A stretch of DNA of 64,000 nt from Methanolobus mangrovi (GTDB lineage Archaea; Halobacteriota; Methanosarcinia; Methanosarcinales; Methanosarcinaceae), in the NCBI RefSeq assembly GCF_031312535.1, contig NZ_CP133594.1:1178001-1242000 (forward strand). Direction: 5' to 3'. The position numbers and the translations under genes are program-made. Numbering within the stretch: the first letter of the stretch is position 1; every line of letters starts with the position of its first letter. This document shows positions 23,858 to 32,570 of this stretch, one piece after another. The notes beneath the pieces were generated by a model, which saw only the letters and a list, made by a program, of their open reading frames with translations, was not told the DNA's origin and did not search any database.

Positions 23858-23903
23858 CGCGTGATTCACGCGGACTCCTTCAAAGGACATCATCCTATAT
23901 ATA
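23858..23903 (-). promoter_or_regulatory. rRNA operon promoter
   Basis: On the minus strand a perfect TATATATA (23896-23903) is preceded by the purine-rich GGAAGG expected of a BRE. The start would be near 23873, 26 bases on. Immediately inside the predicted transcript lies a perfect palindrome, CGCGTGA-T-TCACGCG (23858-23872). Confidence 0.7.
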
Positions 23904-24594
23904 CCTTCCGAATCAGGAGATTCGAAGGCAAAGGATGAACCTTTGTGACACCTGCCCGATGAAATGAAATTAGTACTTCATCATATGCTTCACGTAGAGT
24001 TATTATCATGATGCAGTGACGCACCATTGTGCTCAACGCGAGCACCCTTACAAGTCAATGCTTGTATAAAAGGGTTGCGGAGAAATTGGCAAATACAACG
24101 AATAACATACCTATAATATACAATAAGTACTCCGAAATAAACTAAACCTTAAGGATTTGCATGAGACTACCATAAAACTGAGGAATTGCTTTTTACAATG
24201 ATAAACCGCTTATAGCACACATCAGACTATTTTTAACACGACTCTGCGCAACGATGAACACACACCTGATGCATCACTAACCAATGAGCAAAACCTCAAG
24301 ATCATGCAGTAACAGAACAATCCGGGTGTTGCACACCCAAGAAGAACATCACCCCAATCCAAACAATTACATAAGTCTATTAAACTTCAAAGTGTTGGGC
24401 AAAATAGTAATATTATATACATAATTTTACTACCCATTATTGATTTCAATAGGTTTCCTACATAGCAAAATTGTTATCAAATTAGAATGCAGGGAATTTT
24501 ACCCCTGATTTGATATACCCAAGTAAAAAAAAAACTACCACCGACAGTTAGATTTATAATTAATACTGCAATAGAGGTATCGTTAATCTCAAAT
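23904..24594. other. Non-coding region upstream of the rRNA operon
   Basis: About 690 bases without a convincing gene. It contains several small dyads: a GAATC/GATTC pair at 23909-23924, GTGCTC/GAGCAC near 24030-24046, ACAAG/CTTGT at 24050-24065, GGGTGT/ACACCC at 24324-24338 and a stem at 24477-24513. A minus-strand TTTTATAC near 24064-24071 could be a second rRNA promoter. A TTTATAAT at 24553-24560 reads towards tRNA-Leu. A small RNA cannot be excluded. Confidence 0.4.
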
Positions 24595-24680
24595 GCGGGA
24601 GTAACCAAGCGGTCAACGGTGGCAGACTCAAGATCTGCTCGCGTAGGCGTTCGGGGGTTCGAATCCCTTCTCCCGCACCA
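24595..24680 (+). tRNA. tRNA-Leu (CAA)
   Basis: Acceptor GCGGGAG pairs with CTCCCGC, the anticodon loop CTCAAGA gives CAA, and a long variable arm (GCTCGCGTAGGCGTTC region) marks a class II tRNA. The T-loop is GGTTCGAATCC. The discriminator is A at 24677 and CCA follows at 24678-24680. A TATA element at 24553-24560 lies at a suitable distance. It decodes UUG. Confidence 0.96.
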
Positions 24681-24729
24681 CTTTAAATTGGCAATGTTCT
24701 TCTATTCTTTTCTATTATTCTTGTGTTTT

Positions 24730-24830
24730 TGATATACCCAATATTCACTAAAAGACATTGAATCTTTTTCATGGCACTGTGCCCCATTATTCCTATATAT
24801 CTTAGGAACAAGAAAATATTGGGCATTTCA
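24730..24830. mobile_element. Small inverted-repeat (MITE-like) element
   Basis: TGATATACCCAATATT at 24730-24745 is matched by its inverted copy AATATTGGGCATTTCA at 24815-24830 (14 of 16 positions). This defines a 101-base non-coding element with terminal inverted repeats. A single related end (TGATATACCCAA) lies at 24511-24522, and a 13-base match (ATTGGGCATTTCA) at 60249-60261. It has no coding capacity, so it would need a transposase in trans. The insertion-sequence family is not identified. Confidence 0.45.
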
Positions 24831-24966
24831 CCTGCACGTATTATTCTTTTACAAAATCCAAATGTTTATGTTTGCCAATCTCATCCATATTAACAATCGG
24901 AATAAAATAAATAATAAAAGAGTATAATTAGCGCAAAATCGTAGAATACTTTAATCATACTCATGC

Positions 24967-24991
24967 AGGAGTTCGAATCTATTCTCCCGCA
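24967..24991 (+). repeat. Partial duplicate of the tRNA-Leu 3' end
   Basis: These 25 bases match the T-arm and 3' acceptor half of tRNA-Leu (24653-24677) at 21 positions, including GTTCGAATC and TTCTCCCGCA. No other tRNA parts are present. A copied tRNA 3' end about 290 bases from the intact gene is what is left at an attachment site after integration of an element into a tRNA gene. Confidence 0.6.
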
Positions 24992-25011
24992 AACACCAAA
25001 GGTGATCTTTT

Positions 25012-25851
25012 TTGTCAAATCCCATAGAACGTGATACCGTTGTATCAGCTGTTGTTGATATTTTAAGAGAAGCAGAGACCATATTACCACAGGATGTTGT
25101 AGATGCACTTAAAAAGGCAGCTTCGAAAGAAACATCCCCTGTTGCAGGAGAACAACTTGAAGCGATTCTTAAGAATATCGAAATTGCAGGCAACAGGAAA
25201 GTACCCATTTGCCAGGATACAGGAATACTCATATTTTTTGTCGAGCTGGGACGTAAAGCCCTGCTTGACTTTAGCCTGGAAGACGCGATCCTTGAAGGCG
25301 TAAGAATAGCAACCGAATCAATCCCACTGCGCCCCAATGCCGTTGACCCCATAAGTCGCAGCAACAGTGGAAATAACATAGGAACCGGCATTCCAGATAT
25401 AAAATACGAGCTGACAGAAGGAAGCAGCATTAAGATCACTGTTGCCCCCAAGGGCGCAGGTTCTGAAAATATGAGTGCTATTAAAATGTTCAACCCTACA
25501 GAAAAAGACATGATACGTAACTTTGTTCTTGAGACTGTACTGAATGCAGGCGGCAAACCCTGCCCGCCAATAATTGTTGGCGTGGGCATTGGCGGTTCTT
25601 TTGATAAAGCCGCAAGGCTTGCAAAATCCGCCCTGCTTGAGAATGTTGAAGACATGAATGAAGAGGAACTAAGTCTGCTGGAAGACATCAACTCCCTCGG
25701 AATAGGACCAATGGGACTTGGCGGTAAGACAACAGCACTTGCAGTACACATCAAAAAAGCGCATTGTCATACAGCATCCCTCCCGGTGGCCGTGAATATC
25801 CAGTGCTGGGCCAATCGTCATTCTTCAGTGACCCTTGGTGGTGATGAGTAA
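25012..25851 (+). CDS. Fumarate hydratase class I, alpha subunit
   Basis: The 279-residue product corresponds to the N-terminal, Fe-S-binding half of class I fumarase. It shows P-I-C-Q-D-T-G-I near residue 65 (cluster Cys), the R-P-N-A-V-D-P segment near 102, G-S-E-N near 145, and [12 protein letters not shown] near 185. The enzyme interconverts fumarate and malate in the partial TCA cycle. The start is TTG at 25012, preceded by GGTGAT at 25001-25006, and no ATG is available. The tRNA-Leu fragment ends only 10 bases before this ribosome-binding site. Translation is coupled to the beta subunit by a one-base stop/start overlap. Confidence 0.95.
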   Translation: MSNPIERDTVVSAVVDILREAETILPQDVVDALKKAASKETSPVAGEQLEAILKNIEIAGNRKVPICQDTGILIFFVELGRKALLDFSLEDAILEGVRIATESIPLRPNAVDPISRSNSGNNIGTGIPDIKYELTEGSSIKITVAPKGAGSENMSAIKMFNPTEKDMIRNFVLETVLNAGGKPCPPIIVGVGIGGSFDKAARLAKSALLENVEDMNEEELSLLEDINSLGIGPMGLGGKTTALAVHIKKAHCHTASLPVAVNIQCWANRHSSVTLGGDE

Positions 25852-26426
25852 TGGAATACAGGCTGACAACACCATTACAAAAAGAAGATATCGGAAAGCT
25901 CAAAGCAGGCGATATCGTCTACCTCAGCGGAACAATATTTACGGCTAGAGATGAAGCCCATGCCAGAATTCTGGAAATGTACCAGGAAAAGGAAGAGCTT
26001 CCATTTGATCTGGAAGGTTCTGTGATCTATCACTGCGGACCCCTTATGAAAGAAGATGAAGGTAAATGGGAAGTCGTTGCTGCAGGACCCACCACAAGTG
26101 CCCGCATGTCAAAAATGACACCAAAACTCCTTGAAATTCATGAAGTTAGGGCCTTTGTAGGAAAGGGTGGAATGGATAATGTCACAGATGCCATGGAAAA
26201 CAAAGCTGTCTACCTCGCCTTTACAGGTGGCTGTGCGGCATTGGCTGCCATTAGCATTGAAAAAGTAAATACTGTACATTGGCTTGACCTTGGAATGCCA
26301 GAAGCTGTGTGGGAGCTTGAGGTTAATGAGTTCGGACCCCTTGTTGTCGGAATAGACTCACACAACAATGATCTGTTCTTAGAAGTTAGTAAAAAAGCAA
26401 AGGCGGCTTATTCCAAACTTGAATAA
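25851..26426 (+). CDS. Fumarate hydratase class I, beta subunit
   Basis: The 191-residue beta subunit completes the two-subunit fumarase and provides the rest of the active site. Recognisable features are [18 protein letters not shown] near the start, Y-H-C-G-P in the middle, G-P-T-T-S-A-R-M and V-G-K-G-G-M. The ATG shares a base with the alpha stop codon (TAATG), so the two are made in equal amounts. L-tartrate dehydratase is the alternative annotation for this family; in a methanogen fumarase is more likely. Confidence 0.94.
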   Translation: MEYRLTTPLQKEDIGKLKAGDIVYLSGTIFTARDEAHARILEMYQEKEELPFDLEGSVIYHCGPLMKEDEGKWEVVAAGPTTSARMSKMTPKLLEIHEVRAFVGKGGMDNVTDAMENKAVYLAFTGGCAALAAISIEKVNTVHWLDLGMPEAVWELEVNEFGPLVVGIDSHNNDLFLEVSKKAKAAYSKLE

Positions 26427-26454
26427 GCCAGATCATTTATTTTTAATGTTTGTT

Positions 26455-27444
26455 TCAGATCAAGAACGTGAAGATACACCAGGCAATAAGCGTCAATATA
26501 ATAGAGTGTTTTAAACCCAAAAATGCCGAACCTTCACCCATCTGCCCTGCCACCAGTCCGCTCATGAAACCCTGAATGACTGTTGCATGAAACATCAGAC
26601 GAGTGTACTCTGCAGGATCAAAAGCTCCAATGAAACTGCTTCCTGCACCGGCTGCAGATGCAGCCCTACCTGCTTCTGCCATGGTTGGCACAAATGTAGA
26701 AGTGAGCATGGCTATTACAAAAATGAAAACGAAGAAGGACATGTAAGTGATGACCACATACACCATCATATTACCACGTCTTTCACGTTCCAGCATTTTC
26801 ACTTCTCTTGCGTCACGGGCAGCAGCCTCAAGAACAGAAGATACACGACCTCCAGCTTTGCTTGCCTGAGTAATAAGGGAAACTGACCTCACAATAATAG
26901 GGGTCGATATTCTGATCGCGAAGGTTTTCAATGAATCTTCAAAAGATACACCCCAGGACATTGAAGAATCCATTGCCTGGACTTCCTTGGTCAGGGCACC
27001 ATATTCACCCTTAGCAACAGTATTAACAGCATTCGGAAGAGTTAATCCTGCCCTGCTCATTTCAGATATATCCCTCAAGAAAGTTGGGAGATACTCCTCA
27101 ATCATACTTGTCCTTTTGTACTTTTTATGGAAAGCAATGGAAGGAGGTGTCACACACAGGAGGACTGAGAAGATGATAACATCATCAATTACTGGTGTAC
27201 CCCAGGTAATAGCCATTCCGATTGTAAAAAATACCAAAGCCAGAGGAATACTCAGGGCAAACGTATATTCCGGATTGAGACTAAGTGTTTTTAGGGGCTC
27301 TTTGAAGAAGTTTTTTACAAGCACATTTTTAGTTGCTTCCTCCATCTTTGCATCTATCAGGCTATCTTCAAGCGTGGAAAGTTCTTCCTCTGTAAGCAAT
27401 TCACTGGACTGCGTTTCTCTTCGGAAAAAATCAAGTATCTTCAT
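26455..27444 (-). CDS. Type II secretion/type IV pilus membrane platform protein (TadC/FlaJ-like)
   Basis: This 329-residue T2SF-domain protein has hydrophobic segments at about 65-85 and 88-105, a cytoplasmic T2SF domain with S-R-A-G-L-T-L-P-N-A-V and Q-A-S-K-A-G-G-R-V-S-S-V-L-E-A-A-A, and further membrane segments near the C-terminus. It would form half of the inner-membrane platform of an archaeal pilus or export machine. A strong CCGGAGG precedes the ATG. It is one base downstream of its paralogue, and both follow the ATPase gene. Confidence 0.88.
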   Translation of the reverse strand: MKILDFFRRETQSSELLTEEELSTLEDSLIDAKMEEATKNVLVKNFFKEPLKTLSLNPEYTFALSIPLALVFFTIGMAITWGTPVIDDVIIFSVLLCVTPPSIAFHKKYKRTSMIEEYLPTFLRDISEMSRAGLTLPNAVNTVAKGEYGALTKEVQAMDSSMSWGVSFEDSLKTFAIRISTPIIVRSVSLITQASKAGGRVSSVLEAAARDAREVKMLERERRGNMMVYVVITYMSFFVFIFVIAMLTSTFVPTMAEAGRAASAAGAGSSFIGAFDPAEYTRLMFHATVIQGFMSGLVAGQMGEGSAFLGLKHSIILTLIAWCIFTFLI

Positions 27445-27445
27445 T

Positions 27446-28369
27446 TTATGCCTCCGGAGTAAGCATACTGATGACTACCACATACATTATGCTGCCAATT
27501 GGTATCAATGCGTAAATAATGATATAGAGGAAAGCCATCTGTGCATTTCCCATGATAGACATAATGGATATGACCACCACAAGAAAAAGAGGACCGGCAA
27601 CAAAAGCCGTCACATAGGTTTCACCAAGAAGACCCAATGTCTCAAGGAATTCTTTCTGGCTCTGACGGTTCTCCATGATATATTGATCCGTCTTTATTCT
27701 GAAATAGGATTCAAGCTGACCACCGGATGTCACAACCGTAATTGCACCCTGCAGGAAGTCCTGCAATGCACTGGAAGGAGTTGTAACTGCAAGATTCTTC
27801 ATTGCACTGACAAGATCCTGACCAAGTATCTCAAGATCACGTACCAGATAGCGGCACTCCACTGACATCTCACCATAGATATCATTTGTCGCAAGTGACC
27901 TGAAAAGATCTACAGGGAGCACACCTGCACCGGACATTGCAGACATGTAGTTCACAGCATATGGAAGCATGCTGTCAATCCTTCTTTTTCTGTCACCCGC
28001 CATTATAGAAGGATAAACCTGGAACAACTTGTAAACAACTATAAACACCATAGCAGTGAAAATAACTACAAACAGCAATCCAAGAAAGATAGACTTGTAT
28101 TGAAGAAGTGGTTCCACCCATGCAGGAAACATAATCCTGGTTGCCCTTATATCAGGAACCCCGAATATCAGCATAATGAATGAAATTCCAATAAGAGCAA
28201 CAAAAGAACTAATAATTGAAGTCAGTAGTGCGCAGGACATGTAAACATCATAAGCCATGTCCATCCTGTTCTTCAGGAGACTATGCCTAAGGCCAAAGAA
28301 ATCAAGCCTTTTCTTTTCGTAATACTTCCCGAAAAGATTGTAAGCAAGGAGCGGATACAGACTAGACAT
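27446..28369 (-). CDS. Type II secretion/type IV pilus membrane platform protein (second T2SF)
   Basis: This 307-residue protein is the partner of the preceding T2SF protein. Membrane segments lie at about 45-75, 95-115 and near the C-terminus, with a T2SF domain containing M-S-G-A-G-V-L-P-V-D-L and V-T-S-G-G-Q-L-E-S-Y. Two different platform proteins downstream of one ATPase is the Tad-like arrangement seen in archaea. The start overlaps the ATPase stop by 8 bases, indicating coupled translation. Confidence 0.88.
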   Translation of the reverse strand: MSSLYPLLAYNLFGKYYEKKRLDFFGLRHSLLKNRMDMAYDVYMSCALLTSIISSFVALIGISFIMLIFGVPDIRATRIMFPAWVEPLLQYKSIFLGLLFVVIFTAMVFIVVYKLFQVYPSIMAGDRKRRIDSMLPYAVNYMSAMSGAGVLPVDLFRSLATNDIYGEMSVECRYLVRDLEILGQDLVSAMKNLAVTTPSSALQDFLQGAITVVTSGGQLESYFRIKTDQYIMENRQSQKEFLETLGLLGETYVTAFVAGPLFLVVVISIMSIMGNAQMAFLYIIIYALIPIGSIMYVVVISMLTPEA

Positions 28370-30473
28370 CCAATTCCTGCCTTACTTTTTTTATGATCAT
28401 TTCCGGCTCACGGCCATAAGCCACCACTATCTTTGCAAAATCCCTGAAGTTCGTAATCCTTTTATTGCGAGCCCATTCAAGAATATCCTGCCTTTGTTTT
28501 AACTCATCACGGACCTTCTCTTCAGTCCATCCGCGGTCTTCCATAACACTTTCTATAACATAGGATCTACCCGAATACTGGAACATATCCTTTGCAGCAT
28601 CCCAGGTAAAAACGTCATTGGTAAGAAGTTCACCCGTACGAGGATCCACACCTACTACCTCCGTCAGTGATTTACAACGTCTTACACGCTCACCGCCAAC
28701 CTTGATCTGTACCTGTATTGCCACAAGATCAAGAGCCTGTATCATAATCCTTGGAACATTGATAGGAGGATTCTCCAGCCTATGTACCACAGATTGCACA
28801 GAATCAGCATGCATTGTTGAGAATGTAGTATGGCCTGTAGACATTGCCTGGAAAAGCACATAGGCTTCAGCTCCACGAACCTCACCCACAATAATATATT
28901 CAGGCCTCTGCCTCAAAGATGCCCTCAGAAGCTCATACATCTCAATGGAACCTTTCTCCTCACCCGAAAATGCCTGCCGGGTAACTCCCGGAATCCAGTT
29001 AGGATGAGAAAGGTTCAGTTCCCTTGTATCCTCAATAGAAACTATCTTCATTTCCGGCTGGATGAAGAGAGAAACTGCATTCATAGCAGTAGTCTTACCT
29101 GATGCCGTACCTCCGGCAAAGATCAGACTTTTATTTGACTCTACAGACAACCAGAGATAGGCCATCATGGCAGTCGAAAAAGTATGGAAATCAACAAGAT
29201 TGGTAGGACTGATAGGGTTATCCTTGAATCGCCTGATAGTAAAAGTACTACCACGAGTAGTAATCTCCCTGCCCAGTGTCATCTGGATACGTGAACCATC
29301 AGGCATAGTAGCATCAAGTATTGGTCTTGCAATCGATATATGCCTGCCACATATCTGGGCGATCCGGATAGCGAAAGAATCCAATACTGCATCAGAAGGG
29401 AATTCTATATCCGACGGTATTGAATTGTACCCCTTGTGGTAAACATATATAGGCGTATTAGGACCATCACAGGAAATATCTTCCAGATTTGGATCCCTCA
29501 TTAAAACATCGATTTCGCCATACCCTACAAAATCACGAACAATATGATAAATTACCCTCTCTCTTTTTCGTGGTGAGATGTCTATACGATATTCCTGTAA
29601 ATAATTAATCACATTTTCCTTAAGGAATTTTTCTGCATTCTTACGGGATATCTCTTTTAGATTCACATCAAGGGTTTCGACGAACTTTAGCTTGATGGCT
29701 TCCAGAAGTTCCTGTTCCTTTTCAGTCAGAACCGGCTCTATAGTCTGGTACTGATACTCATGAGATTCAGGATCGTATGCAATCCTTACATAACCATACA
29801 GAGGATTTACCTCATATAGCTCAATTTCCTTGAAAGTGCTGTCAACAGGTATTGTCAGATCTACTATAGGACCATGTTCTACAATATTATAAGGTTCTAT
29901 ATAGAGAGTGTTTCTGGAAAAAAGTTTAGTGGCACGATCCAGCAATGACTCTGGTTCTTCATCATCTACAATTAATTCTTCCTCTATGGGTTCTTCCCCA
30001 TATATCTCTGAAATGACATTTCTCCAGAAGGACTCCTTGTCATATGGAACATCAATATCATTATAAAAAGGAATATAAAGGTCATCAACCCTGCTTTTTA
30101 AGCTATCAATACTTACAGGTTCCGAGTCCGGCAATATAAGATCCGCAAGTTCATCTATAAATTCATCCTCTTCCGCGGACAGAAATTCCCCCAATACATC
30201 CGGTTCATCCTTTATATCCTCGTGCTCTTTATAGTCCTCCCTACCAGACATATCAGAGATTTCAACAAGATGACCTGCAGGAGAAACTGAAGCTGAACCC
30301 GTATCTACAGGCATATCTTCGACTGGGTCTTCGGAATCTAATGAGAGGTCTTCTTTCACATCAGAAGAAGATAAACTATCTTCAACCATTATTGTCTCAA
30401 CTGGAAGACCGCTTTCATCATCCTTATCCCCAGTTCGGTCACCTGAAATATTACTCAATATTACCAACCCCAA
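28362..30473 (-). CDS. Type II/IV secretion system ATPase (GspE/TadA/FlaI-like)
   Basis: The 703-residue product has an acidic, low-complexity N-terminal region of about 200 residues. It is followed by a secretion ATPase core: an N-terminal domain with R-E-R-V-I-Y-H-I-V-R-D-F near 310, Walker A G-G-T-A-S-G-K-T-T near 463, the His box and D-T-R-E-L-N, and Walker B E-Y-I-I-V-G-E-V-R-G. It powers pilus or archaellum-like assembly with the two T2SF proteins. The start is uncertain: TTG codons at 30473 and 30458 are both possible. Confidence 0.92.
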   Translation of the reverse strand: MGLVILSNISGDRTGDKDDESGLPVETIMVEDSLSSSDVKEDLSLDSEDPVEDMPVDTGSASVSPAGHLVEISDMSGREDYKEHEDIKDEPDVLGEFLSAEEDEFIDELADLILPDSEPVSIDSLKSRVDDLYIPFYNDIDVPYDKESFWRNVISEIYGEEPIEEELIVDDEEPESLLDRATKLFSRNTLYIEPYNIVEHGPIVDLTIPVDSTFKEIELYEVNPLYGYVRIAYDPESHEYQYQTIEPVLTEKEQELLEAIKLKFVETLDVNLKEISRKNAEKFLKENVINYLQEYRIDISPRKRERVIYHIVRDFVGYGEIDVLMRDPNLEDISCDGPNTPIYVYHKGYNSIPSDIEFPSDAVLDSFAIRIAQICGRHISIARPILDATMPDGSRIQMTLGREITTRGSTFTIRRFKDNPISPTNLVDFHTFSTAMMAYLWLSVESNKSLIFAGGTASGKTTAMNAVSLFIQPEMKIVSIEDTRELNLSHPNWIPGVTRQAFSGEEKGSIEMYELLRASLRQRPEYIIVGEVRGAEAYVLFQAMSTGHTTFSTMHADSVQSVVHRLENPPINVPRIMIQALDLVAIQVQIKVGGERVRRCKSLTEVVGVDPRTGELLTNDVFTWDAAKDMFQYSGRSYVIESVMEDRGWTEEKVRDELKQRQDILEWARNKRITNFRDFAKIVVAYGREPEMIIKKVRQELDV

Positions 30474-30545
30474 TACTAATTATCATTTTATTATCTTCCA
30501 AATTGATAGTTTTAAGGCATTTTAGTCCTGAATTTGATAGAGAGA

Positions 30546-31340
30546 TCATTCCTTGTTTTTTGACAATGAGAATCTCTTGCCCTTCTTTTTCTTTTCTTTT
30601 ACTTCTGCCGACAGATCCTCTACCGGAGCCTTTATGCCTGCAATCTCAGCTGCCTGGCGATTGAAGCAGACAGCCACAGGAGAGCCTGGATATTTCATAA
30701 CAACTGGTGTTTTAAAAGCTAAAGAATTCCTTACGCTATTATCTTCAATTATGGTCTCCAGAATCCGAAGCCCAAGAGTAGACTCTATCCTGTCATTGCT
30801 TAATTCATTTGGATTAACGCCAGTCCTGTTAATGAAGACCCCACGGAACGGTTTGCCCATACTGTCAGAAATAGTCTGTATTTTCATTGCGCCTGCAAGA
30901 GATACGATATCCGGATTCATTACCTGAATAACTTCATCTGCAAGTGATATGGATAATATTGAGTTTTTGTTGATACCCGTAGGAGAATCTATAATCACGT
31001 AATCATACTTTTCTTTTACAGTATCCAGAATATCACTAATAGCATCTGTATTTGCATTTACAAAACTATGAAGTGAAATACTTCCCGGAAGAACATGCAA
31101 ATTGTTAGGGCCGTCATATATGGCATCCTTTAGCTCTGCAGTGCCTGCAAGAACGTCATGAAGACTTGCCTTTGAAGTTTCGATACCCAACATCAGCCCA
31201 ACTGTGGGCATTCCAATATCAGTATCAATTATTAGAGTATTTTTTGCAAACCCTGCAAGTGCAGCACTGAGATTTATAGCAGCCGTAGTTGTGCCGACAC
31301 CACCCTTCCCTGAAACAATAGTAAAAATTGTTGCTGTCAT
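30546..31340 (-). CDS. MinD/ParA-like P-loop ATPase
   Basis: This 264-residue protein has a deviant Walker A motif G-K-G-G-V-G-T-T-T at about residues 11-19, T-D-I-G-M-P in switch I, and Y-V-I-I-D-S-P-T-G as Walker B. The C-terminal 20 residues are strongly basic (K-E-K-K-K-K-G-K-R) and may bind membrane or nucleic acid. Placed first in an operon with pilus ATPase and platform genes, it probably positions the machine in the cell, like the MinD-like CpaE/TadZ proteins of Tad systems. That role is inferred from context. Confidence 0.88.
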   Translation of the reverse strand: MTATIFTIVSGKGGVGTTTAAINLSAALAGFAKNTLIIDTDIGMPTVGLMLGIETSKASLHDVLAGTAELKDAIYDGPNNLHVLPGSISLHSFVNANTDAISDILDTVKEKYDYVIIDSPTGINKNSILSISLADEVIQVMNPDIVSLAGAMKIQTISDSMGKPFRGVFINRTGVNPNELSNDRIESTLGLRILETIIEDNSVRNSLAFKTPVVMKYPGSPVAVCFNRQAAEIAGIKAPVEDLSAEVKEKKKKGKRFSLSKNKE

Positions 31341-31531
31341 AAAATGCCTCGGTTGATGATTACAATATGAGTAGTTTCCTTTCTTGTTGAAAACTTCGTG
31401 AATATATATTCATATAAGATACATTCAGATTATAGTAGTAGTTAAAAATATAAATACATATCTATATTATTTGGAAATTAAATATTGCAAATAGGAATTA
31501 TTGATATACAATCAGAGATAATCACGTTCAA

Positions 31532-32053
31532 ATGACACCTGATGCTGAAAAAGACATTAAGCTCTTCCTATACCATGCGAAGCAATGTGACCCGAAAAAG
31601 TGCACCGGTAAGAAAATGGCACGATTCGGACTTGTAAACTTGTCCGAAAAAATAGAAAGAATACCTTCAAGGTCAATATTGCTTGACCCTATGGCTGAAA
31701 AAGCCCTGTCACCTGAGGACAGTGCTAAAAAAGGCATTACGGTTCTGGACTGTTCATGGGAAGAAGTTGAAAGGGTTTTCCCACAACTACTACGAATGAG
31801 ACTTGAACACCGTGCACTCCCATACCTTGTTGCTGCTAATCCTGTAAATTTTGGAAGACCTTTCAAGCTCACATCTGTAGAGGCTTTTGCTGCTGCCCTA
31901 TATATACTTGGAAATAAACAGCAGGCAGAGACAGTTATGTCCAAGTTCAACTGGGGACACACATTCCTCGAACTAAACCATGAGCCCCTTGAGGAATACT
32001 CACAGGCAAAGGATAGCAAGGATATCCTGAGGATACAGAGCGAGTATATGTAA
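31532..32053 (+). CDS. tsr3: 16S rRNA aminocarboxypropyltransferase Tsr3
   Basis: The 173-residue product is a DUF367/Tsr3 protein. It has the N-terminal D-P-K-K-C-T-G-K-K and later [22 protein letters not shown] and [11 protein letters not shown] motifs. Tsr3 transfers the 3-amino-3-carboxypropyl group from SAM to a modified uridine in helix 31 of small-subunit rRNA. It is cytosolic and single-domain, with standard length. It is divergent from the minD-like gene and followed after 32 bases by the TIGR00725 gene. Confidence 0.93.
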   Translation: MTPDAEKDIKLFLYHAKQCDPKKCTGKKMARFGLVNLSEKIERIPSRSILLDPMAEKALSPEDSAKKGITVLDCSWEEVERVFPQLLRMRLEHRALPYLVAANPVNFGRPFKLTSVEAFAAALYILGNKQQAETVMSKFNWGHTFLELNHEPLEEYSQAKDSKDILRIQSEYM

Positions 32054-32085
32054 ATTATTAACACATATACCAACGGGAAAGAAAG

Positions 32086-32541
32086 ATGATACAGATAGGA
32101 GTCATTGGTGCCGGTTCCTGTGACACAGAACTAAGAAGAACAGCGGAGGAAGTAGGTGCTGAAATTGCAAAAAATAATGCAATAATGCTTTGTGGAGGAC
32201 TTGGTGGAGTGATGGAAGCAGCAGCATTCGGTGCTAAAAAACAAGGAGGGACTACAATTGGCATCCTACCTGGAAACAGCCGTCAAAGTGCTAACCCCTG
32301 CATCGACATCGCAATTGTAACAGATATGGGACATGCCAGGAACGTTATAATAGCCCAATCATCAGACGCTTTGATAGCTGTTGGCGGGGAATATGGCACG
32401 CTATCTGAGATAGCACATTCACTTAAAATGGGAAAAACTGTAGTTATACTGGACTCTAAGTGGGAGATCGAGGGCACCATTAAAGCAAAAAACTCAAAAG
32501 ATGCGGTCAGAATTGCTATTGACAGCATCAAGGTAAAATAA
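32086..32541 (+). CDS. TIGR00725 family protein (lysine-decarboxylase-like/LOG fold)
   Basis: These 151 residues have a Rossmann-like fold with G-V-I-G-A-G-S at the start, C-G-G-L-G-G-V-M-E-A-A near residue 36 and G-G-E-Y-G-T-L-S-E-I near 100. The last motif is the P-G-G-x-G-T-x-x-E signature of the LOG/Rossmann family in slightly altered form. The related plant and bacterial LOG proteins are nucleoside 5'-monophosphate phosphoribohydrolases. The activity of this shorter archaeal group is unknown. It is likely co-transcribed with tsr3. Confidence 0.85.
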   Translation: MIQIGVIGAGSCDTELRRTAEEVGAEIAKNNAIMLCGGLGGVMEAAAFGAKKQGGTTIGILPGNSRQSANPCIDIAIVTDMGHARNVIIAQSSDALIAVGGEYGTLSEIAHSLKMGKTVVILDSKWEIEGTIKAKNSKDAVRIAIDSIKVK

Positions 32542-32570
32542 AATATTAGGTCACTTTATCAATAATTATA

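Noticed and set aside
24100-24560. Possible C/D-box small RNA upstream of tRNA-Leu
   Set aside because: Some GATGA and CTGA words occur, but no convincing C-D-C'-D' spacing or terminal stem is seen.
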